A stretch of DNA of 7,086 nt from Selenomonadaceae bacterium. Its GTDB lineage: Bacteria; Bacillota; Negativicutes; Selenomonadales; Selenomonadaceae. The first letter of the stretch is position 1. Each line of letters opens with the position of its first letter. The stretch covers positions 1 to 7,086 of the forward strand of contig JAFTEG010000095.1 of assembly GCA_017453765.1 (NCBI GenBank), written 5' to 3'. The position numbers and the translations under genes are program-made. Under the pieces are notes generated by a model, which was given only the letters and a program-made list of their open reading frames with translations, ran no database searches and had not been told where the DNA came from. Below are positions 1 through 5,540 of this stretch, in pieces.

Positions 1-747
1 GGCAGAAATCTATTTTGCAAACGTACAAAGGAATTAAAGCGCGAAAAAAATATTGACGTTGTTGTTGCCAACGGTGAAAATATTGCGCACGGCAAAGGCG
101 TGACCGAAAGTACTTTAAACGAAATTTTTTCAGGCGGCGCCGATATCGTAACAACCGGCAATCACGTTTGGGATCAAAAAGGCATTGAAAATCTTTTGGA
201 ACGCGAACCCTTCTTAATACGTCCCGCCAATTATCCAGAAGGTACGACGCCGGGCAGAGGCTACTGCATTTACCCGTACCGCGCCAAAAATATCGGCGTT
301 ATAAATTTAATCGGACGTACTTTCATGCCGCCGGTTGACTGTCCCTTCGCCCGCGCAGAAGAAATTTTGAAAAAGATTAAGCGCGAATGTGACATAATTT
401 TGGTTGACTTCCACGCGGAGGCAACGTCCGAAAAAATGGTTATGGGCTACTTGCTTGACGGCAGAGTTACCGCCGTTGCAGGTACACATACGCACGTACA
501 AACCGCCGACGAAAGAATTTTGCCGAAAGGTACCGCCTTTATTACGGATTTAGGCATGACCGGTCCGCTTAATTCGGTTATCGGCATGCAGATTGAACCT
601 ATTATGAAAAAATTTATTACATGTCTTCCCGCAAAATTTGAACCGTCTGAAACTCCGCCTTGCACCTATTGCGCGTTGCTTATTGAGATTGATGACAAGA
701 CAAACTTAACGACGAAGGTAGAGCGCATAAGAATTGTTGAAGGGTAA
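1..747 (+). CDS. ymdB: YmdB-type metallophosphoesterase (phosphodiesterase), 5'-truncated by window edge
   Basis: Calcineurin-like phosphodiesterase of the TIGR00282/YmdB family. B. subtilis YmdB hydrolyses cyclic nucleotides and influences biofilm and late adaptive gene expression. The frame is open from base 1, so the gene starts outside the window. The first GTG at 100 is internal, because family sequence precedes it (NGEN at 70-81). Visible motifs in order: NGEN, GNHVWDQ (from 157), DFHAEATSEK (from 406), GTHTHVQTAD (from 481) and ITDLGMTGP; these supply the di-metal ligands except the N-terminal GDIVG aspartate, which must lie just upstream. 248 residues are present against about 260-265 in the family, so only about a dozen are missing. 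spoVS follows after 168 bp, the same order as rny-ymdB-spoVS in B. subtilis, so rny may lie to the left. No convincing terminator follows, so read-through into spoVS is likely. Confidence 0.95.
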   Translation, partial: GRNLFCKRTKELKREKNIDVVVANGENIAHGKGVTESTLNEIFSGGADIVTTGNHVWDQKGIENLLEREPFLIRPANYPEGTTPGRGYCIYPYRAKNIGVINLIGRTFMPPVDCPFARAEEILKKIKRECDIILVDFHAEATSEKMVMGYLLDGRVTAVAGTHTHVQTADERILPKGTAFITDLGMTGPLNSVIGMQIEPIMKKFITCLPAKFEPSETPPCTYCALLIEIDDKTNLTTKVERIRIVEG

Positions 748-824
748 ATCGTTATTTTAATCGTCTATCAAGTGAAAAAAGTCACAACTTTGTTATATGT
801 AGTTTAAAAATTCAACAATAGAGT

Positions 825-851
825 GAAGGATTTTTGCTGTACTTGAAGAAT
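825..851 (+). promoter_or_regulatory. Sigma-H (Spo0H)-type promoter in front of spoVS
   Basis: GAAGGATTT at 825-833 and GAAGAAT at 845-851 are separated by 11 bp. This fits the sigma-H consensus (RnAGGAwWW, 11-12 bp, RnnGAAT) at every constrained position. Transcription would start near 858 and give a leader of about 58 nt before the spoVS ATG. The leader can form a 6-bp stem, TGCATA (872-877) with TATGCA (890-895). B. subtilis spoVS is known to be a sigma-H gene, so motif and target agree. No good sigma-A promoter was found in the same gap. Confidence 0.7.
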
Positions 852-915
852 TAATACCGAAAATGCAAACGTGCATAGCAAAGGCATCGTATGCAACAAG
901 AGAGGAGAAACATTT

Positions 916-1176
916 ATGGAAATCCTGAAAGTATCGGCTAAGTCCAACCCAAATTCGGTGGCGGGTGCCCTTGCGGGAGTAATTCGTGAAAGCGGCATAG
1001 CAGAAATGCAGGCTATTGGGGCGGGTGCGCTGAATCAGGCAGTAAAAGCCGTTGCAATAGCGCGCGGCTTCGTTGCGCCGCATGGAGTAGATCTCATTTG
1101 CATTCCCGCATTCACCGATATTGAAATTGACGGCAGTGAACGTACTGCAATTAAACTTATCGTCGAACCGCGCTGA
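916..1176 (+). CDS. spoVS: Stage V sporulation protein S
   Basis: SpoVS is a small Alba-like protein, presumed to bind nucleic acid. In B. subtilis it is needed for stage V (coat/cortex) development and influences septation; it is also widespread in bacteria that do not form spores. The product is 86 residues, exactly the family length, beginning MEILKVSAKSNPNSVAGALAG and ending in IKLIVEPR. It is almost invariant compared with the Bacillus protein as I remember it, including the central AIGAGALNQAVKAVAIARGF block. The ATG at 916 is chosen because AGAGGAG (901-907) lies 8 bp upstream and because the protein then starts as in the family. An upstream in-frame GTG at 871 would add 15 unrelated residues and lacks a ribosome site. 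It lies between ymdB and a PHP phosphoesterase, 58 bp before the latter, and a sigma-H-type promoter precedes it. Confidence 0.97.
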   Translation: MEILKVSAKSNPNSVAGALAGVIRESGIAEMQAIGAGALNQAVKAVAIARGFVAPHGVDLICIPAFTDIEIDGSERTAIKLIVEPR

Positions 1177-1234
1177 TTTTAGGACTGCCGTTTAGCAAAT
1201 TGGCTGTCTGACGATTTTAAGTGAGGTAAGATTC

Positions 1235-2056
1235 ATGGCAAGCGATTTACACACACATACAAATTTTTCTGACGGCAGTCTATCGCCGGAAGAACTTTTA
1301 GACAAGGCAAAAACTATTGGATTAAAATATCTTGCCATCACGGACCATGACACCGTTGACGGTGTGAAATATATTTATGAAAACGGGCTTTACCCCGACA
1401 AAAACCTAAGAATTATTTTCGGTATTGAGTTCAGCGCACTAAATCCAAATCATGATGTTCACATAGTAGGCTACAACATTGATATTTATGACGGCGCACT
1501 TTCTGATATGATTAATGAGGTGCTTGATGCAAGGTGGACGCGATTTTCCGAGATAATCAAAAATTTGCAGGAAAAAAAATATAATATTCGTGAAGCAGAA
1601 GTCCTTCAAATTGCGGGTAGCAGCCGTTCAATCGGCAGGGCGCACATTGCAAGAGCGTTGGTAAAAAAAGGCGCTTTTAAAAATGTGCGTGAAGTTTTTG
1701 ATAAGATTTTGGGTAAAGGTAAACCTGCCTATGCGCCGCGATATTTTCCTACTGTCGACGAAATTGTTGACGTTATCAGGCAGGCAGGCGGACAGGCTAT
1801 GTTGGCTCATCCCGGTCTTGTAGGTGACGATAATCTTGTTGAGGAAGTTTGCAGAAAAGTTGATGCCCTTGAAGTTTATTACCCTACGCACAGTCCCATT
1901 GACCTTCAAAAATATTTAAGTCTGGCAAAGAGATTTAATTTGACAATCGGCGGCGGCAGTGACTTTCACGGTACCGGTTCAAGGCACGTTGACCATCTCG
2001 GCGAATATACCATTCCCGACGAAGTTGCCGAAAAATTTTTCCGCAATACGCCTTAA
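1235..2056 (+). CDS. PHP-domain phosphoesterase, YciV/TrpH (RNase AM) family
   Basis: Metal-dependent phosphoesterase of the PHP superfamily. Characterised relatives hydrolyse 3',5'-nucleoside bisphosphates, and E. coli YciV (RNase AM) acts as a 5'-3' exonuclease on RNA ends. The 273 residues show the metal ligands in order: HTH (6-8), DHD (37-39), the E of GIEFS (65), H76, AHPG (H192) and DFH (243-245), the last followed by G-S-R-H. The segment between about 85 and 185 is the insertion typical of this subfamily. GAGGT (1223-1227) is 7 bp before the ATG. The gene begins 58 bp after spoVS without a terminator between them, so co-transcription with ymdB-spoVS is likely. A rho-independent terminator follows 33 bp after the stop. 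If rny lies upstream of ymdB as in Bacillus, a role in RNA turnover fits the neighbourhood; that part is inference. The substrate cannot be read from the sequence. Confidence 0.9.
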   Translation: MASDLHTHTNFSDGSLSPEELLDKAKTIGLKYLAITDHDTVDGVKYIYENGLYPDKNLRIIFGIEFSALNPNHDVHIVGYNIDIYDGALSDMINEVLDARWTRFSEIIKNLQEKKYNIREAEVLQIAGSSRSIGRAHIARALVKKGAFKNVREVFDKILGKGKPAYAPRYFPTVDEIVDVIRQAGGQAMLAHPGLVGDDNLVEEVCRKVDALEVYYPTHSPIDLQKYLSLAKRFNLTIGGGSDFHGTGSRHVDHLGEYTIPDEVAEKFFRNTP

Positions 2057-2089
2057 GTAGTTTGCTGACTAAGCAAAAAAAATTTTTTC

Positions 2090-2110
2090 CCGCTTAGGCG
2101 GTTTTTTTTT
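2090..2110 (+). terminator. Rho-independent terminator of the ymdB-spoVS-PHP unit
   Basis: CCGC (2090-2093) pairs with GCGG (2098-2101) around a TTAG loop, followed by nine T (2102-2110). A competing pairing of CTAAGC (2069-2074) with GCTTAG (2092-2097) across an A8T6 tract is also possible. It lies 33 bp downstream of the PHP gene stop. Confidence 0.75.
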
Positions 2111-2138
2111 ACGCCGAATTGAATTTTTTAACGCTAAC

Positions 2139-2316
2139 TTTTGGTTTTGAACTTACTTTTCTTTTGGAGCAAAAGAAAAGTAACAAAAGAAAACATGAGC
2201 GGCATTAAGTGCGTCCACGTCTATCACTTCGGTAGTCTAAGCGTTACGCCGCGAGTCAGTGGGCACTGTAATTCAGACTTGGCGCACTTACGCTGGTTAA
2301 TGCCGCTCGTTTATTT
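2139..2316 (+). repeat. Structured intergenic repeat, copy A
   Basis: This is one of two copies of an undescribed-looking element; the other is at 6570-6750. Parts: (1) a 14-bp perfect hairpin, TTACTTTTCTTTTG (2153-2166) with CAAAAGAAAAGTAA (2170-2183), loop GAG; (2) a 13-nt A-rich linker; (3) a perfect 12-bp inverted repeat, GAGCGGCATTAA (2197-2208) with TTAATGCCGCTC (2297-2308), extended inward by GCGT/ACGC (2211-2214 with 2290-2293) after a small internal loop; (4) a central core that differs between copies except for GTTACRCCGCGAGT (here from 2243); (5) a T-rich right flank. It lies between the convergent PHP and metallophosphoesterase genes. A 72-codon open frame crosses it (2141-2359). 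The core motif is read in different frames in the two copies, so conservation is at nucleotide level and I do not call a protein. Possible roles are a structured RNA, a bidirectional terminator or a MITE-like element; none can be chosen from the sequence. Confidence 0.85.
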
Positions 2317-2333
2317 TTTATTTGTTTATTTTA

Positions 2334-2354
2334 ATTACGCATTGCGCATTGATT
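2334..2354. repeat. Short degenerate heptanucleotide repeat
   Basis: Three consecutive 7-mers of the form ATTRCGC (ATTACGC, ATTGCGC and the weaker ATTGATT) fill the gap between repeat copy A and the stop codon of the metallophosphoesterase gene. The rest of the gap, 2310-2333, is T-rich low-complexity sequence. No terminator hairpin for the minus-strand operon is visible here. Confidence 0.4.
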
Positions 2355-2355
2355 T

Positions 2356-3531
2356 TTAAAGTTTCGGCTTAAGTGTAAAATAAACTATTTCCGGCGGACA
2401 GCCCAACCGGTACGGAAACCAACTGCCTACGCCTGCATGCACGTAACCGTAGCAATCGTCCTTTATGAACATGCCGCGCGTGTACTTGAAAAGCGGCAGG
2501 AGTGAGTAGCCGAAAATTCCAATCTGTCCGCCGTGCGTGTGACCGGTTAAAGTCAGCGGGATATTTTTTTCCCGACCGTCGTCAATAAATTCAGGGTGAT
2601 GCGCAAGTAGCACGCAAACAGAATCGTACGGTACGCCTTCAAGCGCCTGCGTGACAAATTCGCGTTTTTGATTTTCAAAGCGTTTATCCAAATCGCCGCG
2701 TCCGCCCGAACTCATTATCGGTGCCGCCGAAGGATAATCGACGCCGAGCATATAAAGATTAGCCGTGACTTTTTCCGAGCGATTTACCAGCCAATGAATT
2801 TTTGTATGTGCCAATCTTGACTCAATCGCCGAGATGCCGCGATGATGTTCATGGTTGCCGTGACAATAATAAATGCCGTATTTAAATTTGTCCGTGTAGC
2901 TGTCGACAATGCGAATTGCCTCAGGATTCATTGCCACGTTGTCAAAAATATCGCCGGTTATCGCCAGCAAATCCGGCTTGCCTTCCGCAACTTGATTCAG
3001 CAGACTTTCCAGCCGCTCCAATGAAAAGTACGGTCCAATATGCACGTCGGAAATCTGCGCGATTTTAAAGCCGTCCAATTCCGGCGGCAATTTTTTTACC
3101 GGTATGTCGAAAAATCTTTCAACTACAGACATTCTTTCAATCCTGTTGCCGTAAAGTGACACTGCCAGCGACATTAAAGGATATACCATGCCGTAAGCTA
3201 AAATTCTCCGCCTTTCGGGATTGTACGGCGTCTCTTTGTGAAAGTGTCTGTAAACTGCGCGAACTATTAACGCAATTATGACGAAACCGCCGCTGATTAA
3301 CTGCGTCAGCAAAAATACCGTTGAAAAACTGCCGAACACGTCAATTACGGCGTTGGGAATGTTGGCGCGAATCGAAAATCCTAACATTGTAAGCGCGATT
3401 ATTGCCAAGTCCACGCCGACAATTATTTTGTACATACGGCGTTTAATTTGACCGTCCAATAAAAAAGTGACGCTGATTAATCCAAGTGCGACAATCAACG
3501 CCAAAAATCCGAATACGTATATTAAAAACAT
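2356..3531 (-). CDS. Membrane-anchored calcineurin-like metallophosphoesterase (YkuE/YaeI-like)
   Basis: The 391 residues have two parts. The N-terminal ~130 residues hold several hydrophobic segments (about 2-24, 35-54, one or two within 62-92, and 109-127). The C-terminal catalytic domain has the metallophosphoesterase motifs SDVHIG (161-166), GDIFDN (193-198), GNHEHH (225-230), LAHHPE (309-314) and GHTHGG (330-335). Basic residues after segment 1 (KRR) and after the third hydrophobic region (RAVYRHFHK...RRR) suggest those loops are cytoplasmic, which would put the catalytic domain outside the cytoplasm; this is inference. B. subtilis YkuE and E. coli YaeI are related by the catalytic motifs but have a simpler N-terminus. 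In diderms some relatives cleave UDP-2,3-diacylglucosamine, which is only a possibility here. GAGGT (rc of 3537-3541) precedes the ATG by 5 bp. It is the last gene of the probable proC-folD operon, 55 bp after folD. Confidence 0.88.
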   Translation of the reverse strand: MFLIYVFGFLALIVALGLISVTFLLDGQIKRRMYKIIVGVDLAIIALTMLGFSIRANIPNAVIDVFGSFSTVFLLTQLISGGFVIIALIVRAVYRHFHKETPYNPERRRILAYGMVYPLMSLAVSLYGNRIERMSVVERFFDIPVKKLPPELDGFKIAQISDVHIGPYFSLERLESLLNQVAEGKPDLLAITGDIFDNVAMNPEAIRIVDSYTDKFKYGIYYCHGNHEHHRGISAIESRLAHTKIHWLVNRSEKVTANLYMLGVDYPSAAPIMSSGGRGDLDKRFENQKREFVTQALEGVPYDSVCVLLAHHPEFIDDGREKNIPLTLTGHTHGGQIGIFGYSLLPLFKYTRGMFIKDDCYGYVHAGVGSWFPYRLGCPPEIVYFTLKPKL

Positions 3532-3543
3532 TTTTTACCTCGA

Positions 3544-3578
3544 TGTCAGGTTTTAGGTGTTAGTTTTTAGCTTTCCGG
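3544..3578. repeat. Degenerate heptanucleotide tandem repeat in the folD-phosphoesterase gap
   Basis: Five consecutive 7-mers on the + strand share the pattern TNTYAGN or a close variant (for example TGTCAGG at 3544, TTTTAGG at 3551, TGTTAGT at 3558). They fill most of the 55-bp gap between folD and the metallophosphoesterase gene. They overlap TTAGCT (3567-3572), which forms an inverted repeat with AGCTAA (3585-3590) at the folD stop codon. The period of seven resembles heptameric intergenic repeats known from cyanobacteria and other bacteria; function unknown. Confidence 0.45.
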
Positions 3579-3586
3579 TTTAATAG

Positions 3587-4447
3587 CTAATCCAACTGCA
3601 ATTTAACCGCCTTCACAACATTTTTCATAAGCATGGCGACGGTTAAAAGTCCTACGCCGCCGGGTACCGGAGTTATCGCTCCCGCCACTTCAACTGCCGC
3701 GTCAAAGTCAACGTCGCCAACCAATTTTTTCGGCGCTATTCTATTTATACCTACGTCAATCACCGTTGCGCCGGGCTTAATCATATCCGCCGTGACGAAT
3801 TTCGGTTTGCCCATTGCCGCAACTAAAATTTCAGCCTCACGCGTAATGTCCGCCAAATTCTTTGTATGCGAATGACATACCGTAACCGTAGCGTGACGCG
3901 CCATTAAAAGGTGGAGCATGGGTTTGCCGACAATGTTACTGCGTCCGATTATCACTGCGCGTTTGCCGTCGATATCAATTCCGGCAAGGTCAAGCATTTC
4001 AAGACAACCTGCAGGCGTACACGGTACAAGTGCAGGACTGCCGGTAACCAATTTGCCAACATTCATCGGGTGAAAGCCGTCGACATCTTTCAGCGGGTCA
4101 ATGCGGTTCAAAATCTCTTCAGAATGCGCCTTAATCGCGTCGGGCAGTGGAAGTTGTACCAAAATGCCGTGAATGTCCTTCGCCGCGTTTAATTCGTCGA
4201 TTTTTGCCAGCAACTCTTCTTTAGTCGACGTTTCAGGCATGGTGATGACTTCGGACTTTATGCCGAGTTCTTCGCAGGTTTTATGTTTATTTCTCACGTA
4301 GACTTGCGACGCGGGATTTTCACCGACGATTATCACGGCAAGCCCAGCCGTCACGCCGAATTTATTTTTTATATCTTCAACTTCAAGCCGCGCAGATTCT
4401 TTGATTTTTGCGGCAAATTCTTTTCCATATAAAATTCTTGCAGTCAT
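3587..4447 (-). CDS. folD: Bifunctional methylenetetrahydrofolate dehydrogenase / methenyltetrahydrofolate cyclohydrolase
   Basis: Cytoplasmic enzyme of one-carbon metabolism. It oxidises 5,10-methylene-THF with NAD(P)+ and hydrolyses the methenyl product to 10-formyl-THF, feeding purine and formyl-Met-tRNA synthesis. The 286 residues match the family in length. Y50 and K54 in the YVxxKxxxC motif, Q98 in VQLPLP and D121 in DVDGFHP match the catalytic residues of E. coli FolD in kind and number. The dinucleotide-binding motif GRSNIVGKPM is at 168-177 and IDVGIN at 230-235. One oddity: the C-terminal signature normally read PGGVGP(M/F)T is PGGVGLLT here (262-269), with Leu in place of the usual Pro. 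AGAGGA (rc of 4455-4460) lies 7 bp before the ATG. It starts 43 bp after proC and is followed by the membrane phosphoesterase gene, all on the same strand. Confidence 0.97.
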   Translation of the reverse strand: MTARILYGKEFAAKIKESARLEVEDIKNKFGVTAGLAVIIVGENPASQVYVRNKHKTCEELGIKSEVITMPETSTKEELLAKIDELNAAKDIHGILVQLPLPDAIKAHSEEILNRIDPLKDVDGFHPMNVGKLVTGSPALVPCTPAGCLEMLDLAGIDIDGKRAVIIGRSNIVGKPMLHLLMARHATVTVCHSHTKNLADITREAEILVAAMGKPKFVTADMIKPGATVIDVGINRIAPKKLVGDVDFDAAVEVAGAITPVPGGVGLLTVAMLMKNVVKAVKLQLD

Positions 4448-4490
4448 TATTATATCCTCTAAAACTTAAAATCTTACAAGCTACCGACTA

Positions 4491-5321
4491 CTAGCTGCCT
4501 AACAACCGCGATTTTTCAGTAGCGGCAATAACAGCCTCAATCAGCGCACTTCTGACGCCGCATTTTTCCAAAACTCTAACGCCTTCAATCGTCGTACCTG
4601 CGGGACTGGTAACCTTGTCACGAAGTGCGGCGGGGTGTTCGCCGGTTTCCAAAACCATTTTGGCGGCACCGAGTAAAGTCTGCGCGGCAAGTTCCTGCGC
4701 GTCGGCACGTGTCAACCCTGCGGCTACTCCACCTTCTGCAAGCGCGTCAATCATCATAAATGCGTAGGCGGGACCAGAGCCGCTTAACCCTGTTACCGCG
4801 TCCATAAATCTTTCCTCAAGCTCTATCGCCCTGCCGATTGAGTTCCAAAACTGCTCAACAAGTTTTTTATCGGACGTCATAGCCTTGTTGTTCACGGTGT
4901 ACGCCGTCATCCCTTCGCCGACTCTAATCGGTACATTCGGCATTGCACGAACAATCGGACTGTGCGGAAAAAATTTTTCTATAATCTCGATTTTCAATCC
5001 GGCAATGACTGAAACAATTATCGTGTTAAGCGTAATTTTATTTCTGATTTCGGCAAATGCGGCAGGCGCGTCTTTCGGCTTCACGGCGATAACCAAAAGT
5101 TTTACCTTGTCAATGAATGGGTCGACGCCGACAGACGCGTTTACGCGGTAATGATTTTTAAGTTCCGTGCAACGTTTATGCTTGTGTTCGGAGACAAAAA
5201 TATTGCCGGAAGTAAGAAAAGTTCCTCTTATTGCGTTGATAATTGATTCGGTCAACGCGCCGCCGCCGACAAAACCTACATAAAGTTCGCTTTCATTAAG
5301 GTCATAAGTTTCTGTCTCCAT
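4491..5321 (-). CDS. proC: Pyrroline-5-carboxylate reductase
   Basis: Catalyses the last step of proline synthesis, NAD(P)H-dependent reduction of 1-pyrroline-5-carboxylate; a cytoplasmic oligomer. The 276 residues comprise an N-terminal Rossmann fold with VGFVGGG (15-21), AVKP (79-82) and RAMPNVP (125-131), and the C-terminal dimerisation/active-site domain with GLSGSGPAY (178-186) and LRDKVTSPAGTT (233-244), the ProC signature. There are two deviations. About 12 extra N-terminal residues precede the Rossmann strand. The usual GGGNM is GGGAL here (19-23). The start is supported by GAAAGGAT (rc of 5328-5335) at proper distance and by a promoter about 20 bp further up; no internal ATG gives a better fit. 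It is the first gene of the proC-folD-phosphoesterase unit, divergent from the tRNA-Val operon. Confidence 0.95.
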   Translation of the reverse strand: METETYDLNESELYVGFVGGGALTESIINAIRGTFLTSGNIFVSEHKHKRCTELKNHYRVNASVGVDPFIDKVKLLVIAVKPKDAPAAFAEIRNKITLNTIIVSVIAGLKIEIIEKFFPHSPIVRAMPNVPIRVGEGMTAYTVNNKAMTSDKKLVEQFWNSIGRAIELEERFMDAVTGLSGSGPAYAFMMIDALAEGGVAAGLTRADAQELAAQTLLGAAKMVLETGEHPAALRDKVTSPAGTTIEGVRVLEKCGVRSALIEAVIAATEKSRLLGS

Positions 5322-5348
5322 AACAATATCCTTTCAAAATTTTTTTCG

Positions 5349-5377
5349 ATTATACAAAATCTGCGCGGAAAAATCAA
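5349..5377 (-). promoter_or_regulatory. Sigma-A promoter of the proC operon
   Basis: On the minus strand a -35 TTGATT (5377-5372) and a perfect -10 TATAAT (5354-5349) are 17 bp apart. The start point would be near 5342, leaving a short leader of about 20 nt that holds the proC ribosome site. There is therefore no room for a leader-based regulator. Confidence 0.8.
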
Positions 5378-5408
5378 CGTTTCGCCAAATGAAAAAGTCT
5401 GTAGATTA

Positions 5409-5467
5409 AATCAGCGCTAAGTTTATAACTTGAATCGGCACTAAGTTTATAAACTGAATCAGCGCTA
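5409..5467. repeat. 24-bp tandem repeat with palindromic units (operator-like)
   Basis: Two full 24-bp units (5409-5432, 5433-5456) and a partial third (5457-5467) each begin AATCRGCRCTA. Each full unit carries an inverted repeat: AAGTT-TAT-AACTT in unit 1, and the perfect 12-bp palindrome AGTTTATAAACT (5445-5456) in unit 2. The array lies between the divergent proC and tRNA promoters, about 31 bp upstream of the proC -35 and 23 bp upstream of the tRNA -35. No protein frame crosses it. Binding by a dimeric regulator is a reasonable reading but not shown. Confidence 0.7.
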
Positions 5468-5490
5468 CGGCAGGCGCGTAAAAATTTTTC

Positions 5491-5519
5491 TTGACAGAAA
5501 TTTAATTAGTGGCTATAAT
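5491..5519 (+). promoter_or_regulatory. Consensus sigma-A promoter of the tRNA-Val operon
   Basis: TTGACA (5491-5496) and TATAAT (5514-5519) are both perfect and 17 bp apart. An A/T-rich tract (about 5479-5489) in UP-element position precedes the -35. The discriminator (ACCGCTT) is moderately GC-rich, as in stable-RNA promoters under stringent control. The start would be near 5526, 15 bp before the first tRNA. Confidence 0.93.
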
Positions 5520-5540
5520 ACCGCTTGTCTAAAACGACGT

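Noticed and set aside
100..102. GTG as the start of ymdB
   Set aside because: Family-typical sequence including NGEN continues upstream to base 1, so this is an internal valine codon.
748..824. Possible ymdB terminator: GTGA/TCAC around an A-rich loop
   Set aside because: Only four base pairs and no U run directly after the stem.
871..915. Upstream GTG start giving a 101-residue SpoVS
   Set aside because: No ribosome site before it, and the extra 15 residues are not part of the family; the ATG at 916 has a strong AGAGGAG site.
2141..2359. 72-codon open frame on the + strand crossing repeat copy A
   Set aside because: It has no ribosome site and overlaps a hairpin and inverted repeat. The shared core motif is read in different frames in the two copies, so similarity to the frame at 6523-6750 comes from the nucleotide repeat, not from a conserved protein.
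3911..4192. Open frames antisense to folD, proC, ymdB and the PHP gene
   Set aside because: They are shadows of well-supported genes, without ribosome sites or recognisable domains.
5409..5467. CRISPR array
   Set aside because: The units are directly adjacent with no spacers and only two and a half copies are present; a tandem operator-like repeat fits better.
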